From the NCBI GenBank assembly GCA_035493835.1, contig DATJHO010000096.1, forward strand, positions 1 through 26,904: 26,904 bases of DNA, given 5' to 3'. A program made the translations under genes and the position numbers. Under the pieces are notes generated by a model. That model searched no databases and was not told the origin of the DNA. It saw only the letters and a list, made by a program, of their open reading frames with translations. Below, in pieces: positions 1 to 7,878 of this stretch; position 1 is the first letter of the stretch, and each line of letters opens with the position of its first letter. This DNA comes from DASZTU01 sp035493835. Its GTDB lineage: Bacteria > Pseudomonadota > Alphaproteobacteria > Rhizobiales > Devosiaceae.

Positions 1-1
1 C

Positions 2-151
2 ATGGCGCTGCTGGAGGAAACCGGCGTGGCGCTGGTCCACGGCTCGGCCTTCGGCCTGCCCGGGCATTTCCGCCTGAGCTATGCCGCCTCGGACGCCGAG
101 CTCAAGGAAGCCGTGGCGCGCGTGCAGGGCTTTGCGCAGGGAGTGAGCTGA
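2..151 (+). CDS. PLP-dependent aspartate-type aminotransferase, C-terminal end (5' partial)
   Basis: The window opens inside this gene. The last 49 codons in the frame beginning at base 2 read through to TGA at 149-151. The peptide contains LVHGSAFGLPGHFRLSYA, which matches the end of the small domain of class I aminotransferases. In that family the Arg of the FRLSYA stretch binds the substrate alpha-carboxylate in the aspartate and aromatic aminotransferases. The lid helix ends in ARVQGFAQGVS. The amino donor cannot be decided from this fragment; an aspartate or branched-substrate aminotransferase is most likely. The PLP-binding lysine lies upstream, outside the window. A repeat element follows the stop codon. 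Confidence 0.75.
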   Translation: MALLEETGVALVHGSAFGLPGHFRLSYAASDAELKEAVARVQGFAQGVS

Positions 152-186
152 GGGTTTTTGCTCTCACAAGGCCGTGCCACAAAGTT

Positions 187-293
187 CCCTCTCCCCTCGC
201 GGGAGAGGGTGTCGGCAGAGTGAGCGGAAGGCGGGAAGCTCTCAGCGCCCCTCATCCGCGCTTCGCGCCACCTTTTCCCGCGAGGGGAGAAGG
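187..293. repeat. Intergenic inverted-repeat element, copy 1
   Basis: The arms at 187-210 and about 265-293 (CCTCTCCCCTCGCGGGAGAG and CTTTTCCCGCGAGGGGAGAA) are near-perfect inverted repeats, and each arm is itself palindromic around CGCGGG. The reverse complement of this element aligns closely with the element at 1312-1434, including the inner GGTGGCGCG-AGCGC stretch. It is therefore one dispersed repeat family present twice, on either side of the sulfurtransferase gene. It fills most of the gap between two convergent genes and could act as a bidirectional transcription barrier. Confidence 0.75.
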
Positions 294-365
294 CAAGAGG
301 GGCGAGCGCTCGGGTTGTGGCTTCCGCCAGCCCTTTCCCCGACGTCATCCCTACCTAGGGAAGAA

Positions 366-1199
366 CTAGTTCTCCACCGCTGCGTCCGGCCGGGCTCCCC
401 ATTCGGCCCAGGAACCGTCATAGACGGCCACGTTTCTCGCGCCGGCGACTTCGAGGCCGAAGGCGACGATGGCGGCGGTGATGCCGGAGCCGCAGGTGGT
501 GATCAGCGGATTTTCGAGATCGAGGCCAGCCTCGTCGAAGATCTCGCGCAACTGGGCGACCGGTAGCAATTCGCCATCGGCGACGAGCGTGCTCGAGGGC
601 ACGTTGAGGCTGCCGGGGATGTGGCCCGATTTAAGGCCCGGACGCGGTTCGGGCTCGAGGCCGGCAAAGCGCGGGGCAGGGCGGGCATCGACGATGGTGG
701 TTCCGAGATCGAGGCGGCGCCGATCGACGGTGGCGAAATCGACGATGGCGGCAGGATCGAGCTTTGCCTCGAAATGGGCGGGCGTCTTGATCGCGGCGCC
801 CTTATCTACGGGGCGCCCCTCCTTGCGCCATTTGGCACCGCCGCCCGCCAGAATCTTCACCTCGCGGGCGCCCATGGCCAGAAACGTCCAGCGGACGCGA
901 GGGGCAGAGAACAGTCCCGGCTCATCGTAGACGACGATGGTCATGCGCTCGCTGATGCCGAGGGCCCCCACCATCCGGCCGAAATCGGCGGGCGCCGGCA
1001 GCATGTGCGGCAGCGTCGTGGTGCGATCGGCGATGCCGTCGATGTCGAAGAACACCGCGCCCGGAATGTGGCTCGCGAGATATTCGGCATGAGCGTCGCG
1101 GCCGGCCGTTGGGAGGTACCAACTGGCATCAACGACCGCGATATCGGGGGATCTGAGGTGCTCGGCCAGCCACTCGGTCGAAACGAACCACTCGGACAT
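366..1199 (-). CDS. sseA: 3-mercaptopyruvate sulfurtransferase (rhodanese family)
   Basis: This 277-residue protein has two tandem rhodanese domains. The N-terminal, non-catalytic one covers about residues 5-135 (ASWYLPTAGRDAHAEY, HIPGAVFFDID). The C-terminal, catalytic one covers about 150-270. The active-site loop CGSGITA, with the catalytic cysteine at about residue 236, has the CG(S/T)GxT form known for mercaptopyruvate sulfurtransferases rather than the CRKGVT of thiosulfate sulfurtransferases. It should transfer sulfur from 3-mercaptopyruvate, made by cysteine transamination, to thiols or cyanide in the cytoplasm. The ATG at 1199 (MSEWFVST) is chosen over one 17 codons upstream because it starts the conserved domain and a G-rich SD-like stretch lies just before it. 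The gene stands alone between two copies of a repeat. Confidence 0.93.
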   Translation of the reverse strand: MSEWFVSTEWLAEHLRSPDIAVVDASWYLPTAGRDAHAEYLASHIPGAVFFDIDGIADRTTTLPHMLPAPADFGRMVGALGISERMTIVVYDEPGLFSAPRVRWTFLAMGAREVKILAGGGAKWRKEGRPVDKGAAIKTPAHFEAKLDPAAIVDFATVDRRRLDLGTTIVDARPAPRFAGLEPEPRPGLKSGHIPGSLNVPSSTLVADGELLPVAQLREIFDEAGLDLENPLITTCGSGITAAIVAFGLEVAGARNVAVYDGSWAEWGARPDAAVEN

Positions 1200-1311
1200 T
1201 TTTTTAACCCCCCTAGAGTTTGGCGCGACGCCCCAAGGGGTTTTCGACAAGCGGCGGGCTTACGTCAAGGAGGTTGAGGGCGGGGGAAGCGTTCCGCCCA
1301 AGTCACATCAC

Positions 1312-1434
1312 CCCTTCCTTCTCCCCTTGTGGGAGAAGGTGGCGCGTAGCGCCGGATGCGGGGTTCTGAGTTTGTGGCCCACCCCTCACCCGCCTTTCTT
1401 CCCCACTCCCACAAAGGGAGAGGGGAAGAAGGGG
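1312..1434. repeat. Intergenic inverted-repeat element, copy 2
   Basis: The left arm CCTTCTCCCCTTGTGGGAGA (from about 1317) and the right arm at about 1394-1434 (TCCCACAAAGGGAGAGGGGA) are inverted repeats separated by about 60 bases that include GGTGGCGCGTAGCGCCGGAT. This copy runs in the opposite orientation to the one at 187-293. It lies just downstream of the ABC ATPase stop codon, where it can fold into a long hairpin in the operon transcript. Confidence 0.75.
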
Positions 1435-1449
1435 ACAATGCGCAGTGCC

Positions 1450-2529
1450 TTAGTACGGGAGGATCAAAATGTCGCGCGAAGAGAGCGAGACCGTGATCGG
1501 CTCGTTGAGGGCGGGGGGTGGGGTGCGGGTGTCGTTGAAGGTGTCGAGGCTGAGCGAATTGGCGCCCAGATCGACCCGCAGCCGGATGACCGAGCCGAGG
1601 AAGTTGACCTCGGAAACCTTACCGCTGAGCACCACGTCCTGCCCGTTGGGCTTGCCGAGCGCGATCACCTCCGGGCGCATGGTCAGCGACAGGGCGGCGT
1701 TGGTGGTGGCGCCTTCGGGCAGGGCCGGGAGGCTGAAGGTGTGGCCATCGACCGCAACCGAGCGGCTCGCGACATCCACCACCTGGGCATTCAAGGTATT
1801 GAGGGTGCCGACGAAGGTTGCGACGAACTTGGTGGTGGGGCGATTATAGATCTCGAACGGGGTGCCGAACTGTTCGACATTGCCGGCGCTCAGCACCACG
1901 ATCCGGTCGGAGATCGACAGCGCCTCTTCCTGGTCGTGCGTCACGAAAATGGTGGTGATGGCGAGATCGCGCTGGATGGAGCGGATTTCCTGCCGGAGCG
2001 AGACGCGAATCTTGGCGTCGAGCGCCGACAGCGGCTCATCGAGCAGCAGCATGCGCGGCTTTGGCGCCAGCGCACGGGCCAAGGCCACGCGCTGTTGCTG
2101 GCCGCCGGACATTTCGAACGGGAAGCGCTTGCCGAAACCGGTCAGGCCGATGAGCTTCAGCATTTCGTCGACACGGGCGCGGCGCTGTTCGGCCGGCATG
2201 CCGGCGATCTTGAGGCCGAAGGCGACGTTGTCCTCGACGTTCATGTTGGGGAACAGCGCATAAGCCTGGAACACCATGCCGATCTTGCGCTGGTTGGGCG
2301 CCAGCGGGGTGATGTCTTTGCCCTCGACGAGGATGCTGCCCGAGGTGGGGCGCTCGAACCCGGCCACCATGCGGAGAATGGTGGTCTTGCCGCAGCCCGA
2401 CGGGCCGAGCAGCGAGATGAACTCGCCGCGGTTAAAGCTCAGATTGGCGCCCTTCACGACGGCATTGCCGTTGAAGGACTTCACCAGGTTCTCGATGCGG
2501 AGGAATTCTTGACCGGTTTCTTGGGCCAT
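1450..2529 (-). CDS. ABC transporter ATP-binding protein (PotA/FbpC-like)
   Basis: This 359-residue cytoplasmic ATPase energises the importer encoded by the three genes upstream. The nucleotide-binding domain shows Walker A GPSGCGKTT (residues 42-50), the Q-loop in GMVFQAYALFP, the signature MSGGQQQRVALARAL, Walker B MLLLDEPLSALD and the H-loop FVTHDQEEAL. About 120 C-terminal residues (from about 240) form a TOBE-type regulatory domain, as in the polyamine and ferric importers. The ATG at 2529 (MAQETGQEF) lies 5 nt after the permease stop. The longer reading frame from 2601 would overlap that permease by 67 bases and adds a non-conserved leader, so it is rejected. It is the last gene of the operon; the repeat at 1312-1434 follows. 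Confidence 0.93.
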   Translation of the reverse strand: MAQETGQEFLRIENLVKSFNGNAVVKGANLSFNRGEFISLLGPSGCGKTTILRMVAGFERPTSGSILVEGKDITPLAPNQRKIGMVFQAYALFPNMNVEDNVAFGLKIAGMPAEQRRARVDEMLKLIGLTGFGKRFPFEMSGGQQQRVALARALAPKPRMLLLDEPLSALDAKIRVSLRQEIRSIQRDLAITTIFVTHDQEEALSISDRIVVLSAGNVEQFGTPFEIYNRPTTKFVATFVGTLNTLNAQVVDVASRSVAVDGHTFSLPALPEGATTNAALSLTMRPEVIALGKPNGQDVVLSGKVSEVNFLGSVIRLRVDLGANSLSLDTFNDTRTPPPALNEPITVSLSSRDILILPY

Positions 2530-2534
2530 GGCGA

Positions 2535-3323
2535 TCAGGTCCTGGCGGCGGTGCGGGGGGCGAAGCGGGCGAGAAGCTGGATCATGCCCATCGCTGCCCA
2601 CGTGATGATGAAGGAGATCACGGCGAGCGCCGCGGGTTCAAAGGCGCGGTTGGCGCCCACATTCTGCATGTAGACGCCGAAGGCCGGGCGGTTGAGCAGA
2701 CTGGCCATGGTAAACTCGCCGATGACGATTGCCAGCGTCAGGAAGGCGCCCGAGAGCACGGCGACGATGATGTTGGGGAAGATGATCCTGAGGAGAATGG
2801 TCGCCGTGTTGGCGCCGAGAATATTGGCGGCCTCGGTCAGCGTCTGCACGTCGATCGTGCGCAGGCCCGTGTCGACGGCGCGGTACATGTAGGGCATGGC
2901 CAGCGCCACATAGCCCAGGGTCAAAAGGATGTTGGTGCCGATGTCCGTGGTGGTCAGCGGCAGGATCGAGGACGACGAATAGAGCCGGATATAGCCAAAG
3001 ACCAGAATGATCGGCGGAATGATCAGCGGCAGGAGCGTCACGAATTCGATGATCGGCCTGAGGTGCGGGGCCCTCAGCCGCACGAAATAGGCGGCCGGCA
3101 CGACGATCAGCAGGCCGACGATGATGGCGGCGATGCCGACCACGATCGAGTAGGTGAAGGTCTGCTGGAAGGCGGGCGTCTGGAACACGTTGGCATAGGC
3201 GTCGAAGCTATAGGTGCCGCGGCGGATGCTCAGCGAGAACAGGAACGTCGCCAGCAGCGGCAGGAGAAAATAGAGAGCGCTGATGATGAAGACGACCCAG
3301 GGCCAGAATTTGTTCTGCTTCAT
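2535..3323 (-). CDS. ABC transporter permease (second inner-membrane subunit)
   Basis: This 262-residue BPD-type permease has about six hydrophobic segments, beginning with WPWVVFIISALYFLLPLLAT at the N-terminus. It contains the cytoplasmic EAA loop (LTEAANILGANTATILLRII) that contacts the ATPase, and has the PotC-like size. Its ATG at 3321-3323 overlaps the TGA of the preceding permease in the arrangement ATGA, so the two are probably translationally coupled. A GTG three codons upstream (3332) is also possible. It should pair with the product of 3320-4258 to form the heterodimeric channel. Confidence 0.92.
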   Translation of the reverse strand: MKQNKFWPWVVFIISALYFLLPLLATFLFSLSIRRGTYSFDAYANVFQTPAFQQTFTYSIVVGIAAIIVGLLIVVPAAYFVRLRAPHLRPIIEFVTLLPLIIPPIILVFGYIRLYSSSSILPLTTTDIGTNILLTLGYVALAMPYMYRAVDTGLRTIDVQTLTEAANILGANTATILLRIIFPNIIVAVLSGAFLTLAIVIGEFTMASLLNRPAFGVYMQNVGANRAFEPAALAVISFIITWAAMGMIQLLARFAPRTAART

Positions 3324-4258
3324 TTGAGCCACCGTTCAGCGCGGGTGCGGATCACCAGATAGAGAATGTTGGCGATGGCAGTGATGACGATCATGCCGAG
3401 CGCGAGTGCGGCCCCGAGGCCGGGGTTGTTGAGCACATCGCCGCGGATCTGGGCGTAGAGCAGGATCGGCACGATGTTGAGCGAGGAGCCGGTCAGCGCA
3501 TAGGCCGTGGCGATGGCACCGAACGCATTGGCAAACAGCAGCGACAAGGTGCCGAGCAGGTTCGGCCACAAGACGGGCAAGCCGATGTAGCGCCAAAACT
3601 GGCCGTTGCTCGCGCCCAGCGTTGCGGCGGCCTCGTTCCACTCCTTCTTCAGCCCATCGATGGCGGGCGCGATGATGAGGACCATCAGCGGAATCTGGAA
3701 GTAGCAATAGGTGAGCGTCAGGCCCCAGAAGGAGAGGAGGTTGAAGCCGGAGCGATAGAGGTCGAAGCCGAACGCCGTCCGGAGCACCACGGTGATGAGC
3801 CCAAGCCGGCCGAGCGTGGCAATGAAGGCGAAGGCCAGCGGAATACCGGCAAAATTGGAGGCGACGCCGGAAAAGGTCAGAACCGTCGAGCGGATCGCTT
3901 CAGGCAGGCGCCCGCGGATCACGGCCAGGGCAATGATGAGGCCGAAGAGCGAGCCCGCCACTGCGGAGGCGGCTGAGACGCGGATGGAGATCCAGAACGA
4001 GCTCAGGATCTGCGGCGTACCGAGATCAATGATGTTCTGAAGGGTAAAATTGCCGTTCGGATCGACGAAGGCGCCGATCACCAGGAAAATGGTGGGAACG
4101 ATCAGGAAAAGAATAGCGAAAAGCAGGAAGGGGGCGACGCCCAGATAATCGCCCCAGCGCACCCCCGCCAGCCGACGGAGCGGACCGCCGGCGGCAGAAG
4201 CCACCCCGGCCGAAGCCGGGGTGGGCGCGACACTAACGGTGTCGGTGCTATTGGACAT
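3320..4258 (-). CDS. ABC transporter permease (first inner-membrane subunit)
   Basis: This 312-residue BPD-type permease has a 35-residue Ala/Ser/Thr-rich cytoplasmic N-terminus, a first membrane span at about YLGVAPFLLFAILFLIVPTI, and further spans to the C-terminal LGMIVITAIANILYLVI. The EAA loop reads EWNEAAATLGASNGQFWRYI. The size and order match PotB/FbpB-type permeases. The ATG at 4258 overlaps the 3' end of the binding-protein gene by 11 bases; the only upstream in-frame start is a TTG at 4267. Its stop codon overlaps the ATG of the next permease. The overlaps imply a single operon transcript. Confidence 0.92.
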   Translation of the reverse strand: MSNSTDTVSVAPTPASAGVASAAGGPLRRLAGVRWGDYLGVAPFLLFAILFLIVPTIFLVIGAFVDPNGNFTLQNIIDLGTPQILSSFWISIRVSAASAVAGSLFGLIIALAVIRGRLPEAIRSTVLTFSGVASNFAGIPLAFAFIATLGRLGLITVVLRTAFGFDLYRSGFNLLSFWGLTLTYCYFQIPLMVLIIAPAIDGLKKEWNEAAATLGASNGQFWRYIGLPVLWPNLLGTLSLLFANAFGAIATAYALTGSSLNIVPILLYAQIRGDVLNNPGLGAALALGMIVITAIANILYLVIRTRAERWLK

Positions 4259-5357
4259 TGGCGCCAACGACCGAGTCCCACTGCTTGGTGATCACGGCCG
4301 AAGCAGCGGACTGCTCGTCGAGGGTCGGGAACACGGCCTTGGCGTAGAGCGCCGGGTCGGGCAGCTTGGCGAGGAGATCGGCCGGGATCTTGTTGTTCTG
4401 GGCAAGATCGTTGAAGCGGATCGGGTGGCAATAGCCGGCCAGCCAGCCGAGCTGGCCTTCGTCCGAATAGAGGTATTCCATCCAGAGCTTGGCCGCATTC
4501 GGGTGCGGCGCGTAGGCGCTGATCGCCTGCACATACACACCGGCGACCACGGAGTCGGACGGAACCACGACCTCGGCCTTCGGGTTGCCGGCAAAGCCAT
4601 CGCGCCAGGCGAGGGCATTGTAATCCCAAGTGATGACGATCGGGGTGGTGCCCTGAGCGAGCGGGGCAGCCTTACCGATCACCGGCACGAAATTGCCAGC
4701 CTTGTTGAGCTTGGAGAAGTACTGGAGGCCCGCCGTGCCGGCATCCGCACCGCCCTTGCCGCCATCGGTGGAAAGGCCGGCCGCGTAGACCGCCTGGATC
4801 GCCTGGTTGGCGACGCGCGGGTCACCCGCGAGAGCGACGGCGTTGGCGTAGTCGGACTTCTGCAGGTCGGCCCAGCTCTTGGGCACGTTCTTGACGATGT
4901 CGTCGTTCACGAGGAACGAGAGCACGCCGTAGTAGTCGCCATACCAGAAGCCGTCGGCGTCCTTGGCGGTCGCGGGGATCGAGTCCCAGGTCGAGACCTT
5001 GTACGGCTGGATGAGCTTCTGTTCCTTGGCGGTGGGGCCGAAGGAGAGGCCGACGTCGATCACGTCGGGGGCCTGCGGGCCGGTATTGCCCTGGTTGGCC
5101 TTGATTGCCTGGATCTCGTCGCCCGAACCCGCGTCGGGGTTGAGCTCGTTGACGGTGATGCCGGGGTACTTCTTCTTGAAACCGTCGATCACGGCGCCGT
5201 AGCCACACCAGTCATGCGGCAGCGCGATGGTGGTGAGCTGGCCTTCCTGCTTGGCGGCCGCATAGAGGTCATCGAGTCCGGCGGCATAGGACGGCGCCAT
5301 GGACGTCAGCATCGCCGCGGCCGAGACCGACGCGGTGAGTAGGGTCTTCAGTTTCAT
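4248..5357 (-). CDS. ABC transporter periplasmic substrate-binding protein (type-2 fold, polyamine/iron/phosphonate-like)
   Basis: This 369-residue protein has a Sec signal peptide (MKLKTLL, hydrophobic core, cut near SYAAG at about residue 25). The mature part starts LDDLYAAAKQEGQLTTIALP, typical of the extracellular binding-protein class that serves spermidine/putrescine, ferric iron and 2-aminoethylphosphonate. The hinge-region motif YYGVLSFLVN is also typical. The substrate cannot be read from the sequence. The start is fixed by an ideal AGGAGG placed 7 nt before the ATG at 5357. An in-frame start 32 codons upstream has no such site and would bury the signal peptide. It is the first gene of a four-gene operon, so its strong SD fits the usual excess of binding protein. 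Confidence 0.92.
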   Translation of the reverse strand: MKLKTLLTASVSAAAMLTSMAPSYAAGLDDLYAAAKQEGQLTTIALPHDWCGYGAVIDGFKKKYPGITVNELNPDAGSGDEIQAIKANQGNTGPQAPDVIDVGLSFGPTAKEQKLIQPYKVSTWDSIPATAKDADGFWYGDYYGVLSFLVNDDIVKNVPKSWADLQKSDYANAVALAGDPRVANQAIQAVYAAGLSTDGGKGGADAGTAGLQYFSKLNKAGNFVPVIGKAAPLAQGTTPIVITWDYNALAWRDGFAGNPKAEVVVPSDSVVAGVYVQAISAYAPHPNAAKLWMEYLYSDEGQLGWLAGYCHPIRFNDLAQNNKIPADLLAKLPDPALYAKAVFPTLDEQSAASAVITKQWDSVVGANVQ

Positions 5358-5447
5358 CTTGAGCCTCCTGGGCATGATGGTCCGTTCTTGATGACGGATA
5401 TCTCTGAGGGTTACCTCGGTGATGAGCGAGGCATTACTTTTGCCGCA

Positions 5448-5463
5448 TGTCAATCACATGACA
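5448..5463. promoter_or_regulatory. Inverted repeat TGTCA-N6-TGACA, possible operator of the ABC operon
   Basis: The sequence TGTCAATCACATGACA has perfect 5-bp arms around a 6-bp spacer. It lies 91 bases upstream of the binding-protein ATG and overlaps a possible minus-strand -35 hexamer TTGTCA. The position suits a repressor or activator site, but the arms are short and no regulator is identified. Confidence 0.3.
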
Positions 5464-5767
5464 AGATTCCGCCACAAGCCCGGATCCAGCGAAAAGCCGG
5501 AAATTCGGGCCTTTTACCGTCAGGATAGCGTCCCGAAATGCGACCGTGGAAGACGGATTTGTGACAGCGATTGCCGTTTGCTCGCCTGCTTGCTTCATGG
5601 ATTTGTCACAGAACCGACGCCCCGACATGACATCTCGCAGTCGGGCAACTTCAGGCGGCTGACGCCGTTGAGCAATTTGCCCGAACCGGGCGGCAGCGCG
5701 GGCGTGGTTTTCCGGGGTTGGCCAGCTTGTCTTTTTGCAAGGCCAGTGCAAGTAATTCGCGGCCGGC

Positions 5768-5783
5768 TCCAAAGCGCTTTGGA
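5768..5783. promoter_or_regulatory. Perfect 16-bp palindrome, LacI-family-type operator upstream of thuA
   Basis: TCCAAAGCGCTTTGGA is a perfect palindrome with the central CG and AAA/TTT flanks typical of LacI/GalR-family operators. It lies 62 bases upstream of the thuA start. Rhizobial trehalose genes are known to be controlled by a LacI-family repressor, ThuR. No such regulator gene is in this window, so the link to ThuR is an inference. Confidence 0.55.
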
Positions 5784-5845
5784 TTGCATTCGGGACAATG
5801 CGCGGAGCCGCATCTTCAATAACCGAAAGAGCGAGGGAGAATCCG

Positions 5846-6631
5846 GTGACCATCAGAGCGCTGGTATGGGGAGAGAACGTTCACGAGCAGATCAATGCGA
5901 TCGTGGCGGAGAACTATCCCAAGGGCATGCATGAGCGGATTGCAGAAGTGCTGCGGGAGGACGCCAATATTTCGGCCTCGACCGCAACGCTGCAGGAACC
6001 TGAGCATGGCCTCTCCGAGGCTCGGCTCAAGGAAACCGATGTGCTGCTCTGGTGGGGGCACAGGTCGCATGGCGAGGTCGCCGACGAGGTCGTCGAGCGG
6101 GTGGCCAAGCGGGTGTGGGAAGGCATGGGGCTGATCGTGCTCCATTCCGCGCATTTCTCGAAGATCTTCAAGCGGCTGATGGGATCGCCCTGTGCGCTGA
6201 ACTGGCGGGAGGCTGGTGAGCGCGAGCGCCTATGGGTAGTCAATCCGGGGCATCCGATCGCCGCCGGACTGCCGCAGCATTTCGAGCTCGAGATGGAGGA
6301 GATGTACGGTGAGCCCTTCACCGTGCCCGAGCCGCTCGAGACGGTGTTCATTTCCTGGTTCCAGGGGGGCGAGGTGTTCCGCTCGGGTCTCACCTATCGG
6401 CGCGGCGCCGGCAACATCTTCTACTTCCGGCCGGGGCATGAAACCTATCCCACCTATCATCAGCAAATCGTGGGGCAGGTACTGCGCAATGCAGTCAACT
6501 GGGCGTACAATCCTGGTGCGCAGGCGGTGAACATTCATTCCGCGCCCAACCGGCCGATCGAACAGGCGATCGAGCCGATTACCGAGCGCGGACCCCGCCT
6601 TCACCAGGCCGGCCAGAAGGGCTTTGCCTGA
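5846..6631 (+). CDS. thuA: ThuA-like trehalose utilization protein
   Basis: This 261-residue cytoplasmic protein belongs to the ThuA family (a class I glutamine-amidotransferase-like fold). It carries the long conserved blocks I know from rhizobial ThuA: ATLQEPEHGLSEARLKETDV, LLWWGHRSHGEVADEV, ERVAKRVWEGMGLIVLHSAH, KRLMGSPCALNWREAGERER and YFRPGHETYPTYHQ. In Sinorhizobium, ThuA acts with ThuB in trehalose and related disaccharide catabolism, in the 3-keto-sugar branch. The start is GTG at 5846, placed by GAGGGAGA 5 nt upstream; the longer frame from 5798 has no SD. A dehydrogenase gene follows 101 bases downstream and a LacI-type palindrome lies upstream. The usual thuEFGK sugar importer is not adjacent. 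Confidence 0.92.
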   Translation: MTIRALVWGENVHEQINAIVAENYPKGMHERIAEVLREDANISASTATLQEPEHGLSEARLKETDVLLWWGHRSHGEVADEVVERVAKRVWEGMGLIVLHSAHFSKIFKRLMGSPCALNWREAGERERLWVVNPGHPIAAGLPQHFELEMEEMYGEPFTVPEPLETVFISWFQGGEVFRSGLTYRRGAGNIFYFRPGHETYPTYHQQIVGQVLRNAVNWAYNPGAQAVNIHSAPNRPIEQAIEPITERGPRLHQAGQKGFA

Positions 6632-6732
6632 GGCAGCGCCCGGCGAGCCAATGCCGCCCACCGGCAGTTCGGGTTCTCCCGGGCTGCCTCTCGTCGACAA
6701 TGTCGTATCGCCGTGGATAACGGGGGAAAATC

Positions 6733-7779
6733 ATGCGGCTACTCATCATGGGCACCGGGAACATGGCGTCCCAGCACGCCACCCAGTTTGCGGCCATCGA
6801 AGGGGTGGAACTGGTTGCCGGGGTCGATACCGACCCGGTTCGCCTCAATGCCTTCTGCGACGACCACAACATCCCCGAGCGCTTCGAAACGCTCGAGGCA
6901 GCGCTCCGCTGGGGACAGTTCGACGCCTGCGCCAATGTCACGCCGGACCGCGTGCATCATTGCACCAGCATGGCGCTGATCGCCGAGGGCAAGCACGTCT
7001 TTTGCGAAAAACCGCTGGCGACCGATCACCGCAAGGCCGCCGAGATGACCGAGGCGGCCGAAAGGGCAGGGGTCGTCAACATGGTCAATCTCACTTATCG
7101 CAACGTGCCCCAGCTGCAGAAGGCGCGCGAGCTGGTGCTGGCCGGGGCGCTGGGCGAGGTGCGGCATGTCGAAGCCTCCTACCTGCAGAGCTGGCTGGTG
7201 TCCCGGGCCTGGGGCGATTGGCGCACCGAGCCGCGCTGGCTGTGGCGGCTTTCGACCGAGCATGGCTCCAACGGCGTGCTCGGCGATGTCGGTGTCCACA
7301 TCCTCGATTTTGCCGTGTTCGGCGCCGCGACCGACGTGACGCGCGGCTTTGCCCGGCTGCAGACTTTCCCCAAGGCCGAGGGCGATGCGATCGGCGATTA
7401 CAAACTCGATGCCAATGATAGTTTCACCATGTCGGTCGAGTTCGCCAATGGGGCGCTGGGCGTCATCCATGCCAGCCGCTTCGCCACCGGCTATCTCAAC
7501 ACGTTGCGCCTCAGGATTTTCGGCGACAAGGGCGCGATCGAGCTGCAGCACGGGCTGGATGGGGCGAGCTTGCGCGCTTGTATCGGCGAGGACGTCGAGG
7601 CCCCGGTCTGGCGCGATGTTCAGGTCGAGCCCGTGCCCACCAATTATCAGCGGTTCGTCGAGGCGGTGCGAATGGGATGCAATCTCGAGCCGACCTTCCG
7701 CCACGCCGCCAATCTGCAAAAAGTCCTCGATCTCGCCCTGCTGAGCAATGGCGAGCGCAAGGAAGTAATGGCGGTGTAG
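6733..7779 (+). CDS. Gfo/Idh/MocA family oxidoreductase (ThuB-like)
   Basis: This 348-residue NAD(P)-dependent sugar dehydrogenase has an N-terminal Rossmann fold (MRLLIMGTGNMASQHATQF). It shows the family catalytic motif EKP in FCEKPLATDH at about residue 95, and the substrate-side GDVGVHILDF motif at about 180. These are hallmarks of the glucose-fructose oxidoreductase / inositol dehydrogenase family. Its place after thuA and the rhizobial thuAB pairing suggest a ThuB-type role, oxidising a glucosyl unit to a 3-keto sugar. The family is broad, so the substrate is not proven. The start is supported by GGGGGAAAA upstream of the ATG. It may be cotranscribed with thuA across a 101-bp gap in which no terminator is visible. 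Confidence 0.88.
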   Translation: MRLLIMGTGNMASQHATQFAAIEGVELVAGVDTDPVRLNAFCDDHNIPERFETLEAALRWGQFDACANVTPDRVHHCTSMALIAEGKHVFCEKPLATDHRKAAEMTEAAERAGVVNMVNLTYRNVPQLQKARELVLAGALGEVRHVEASYLQSWLVSRAWGDWRTEPRWLWRLSTEHGSNGVLGDVGVHILDFAVFGAATDVTRGFARLQTFPKAEGDAIGDYKLDANDSFTMSVEFANGALGVIHASRFATGYLNTLRLRIFGDKGAIELQHGLDGASLRACIGEDVEAPVWRDVQVEPVPTNYQRFVEAVRMGCNLEPTFRHAANLQKVLDLALLSNGERKEVMAV

Positions 7780-7878
7780 GCAGGCAAGCCCGATGCTTCA
7801 CGGATTGGCAATGTGAGGGCTGCATGATGCCGTTTCGCTGACGGCTCCTGGCCCATGCCGGCACCCGGATCGAGGTTC

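Larger units (their letters stand above)
5358..5845. other. Divergent intergenic region between the ABC operon and thuA
   Basis: No convincing gene lies in these 488 bases. Open frames crossing it have no ribosome-binding site and no recognisable motif. It must hold the promoters of both divergent transcripts. Two palindromic candidates stand out: TGTCA-N6-TGACA at 5448-5463, about 90 bases from the binding-protein start, and the 16-bp palindrome at 5768-5783 near thuA. On the minus strand a TTGTCA hexamer overlaps the first of these and could be a -35 element, but no good -10 was found. Confidence 0.6.

Noticed and set aside
1327..2673. Plus-strand 448-codon open frame opposite the ABC ATPase
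   Set aside because: It is antisense to a fully motif-supported ATPase, and its product is a low-complexity His/Gln/Asp/Glu-rich string.
4221..5342. Plus-strand 373-codon open frame opposite the binding protein
   Set aside because: It is the antisense shadow of a binding protein with signal peptide and strong SD; it has no motif of its own.
6739..7719. Minus-strand 326-codon open frame opposite the dehydrogenase
   Set aside because: It is the antisense shadow of a Gfo/Idh/MocA gene; no start signal and no motif.
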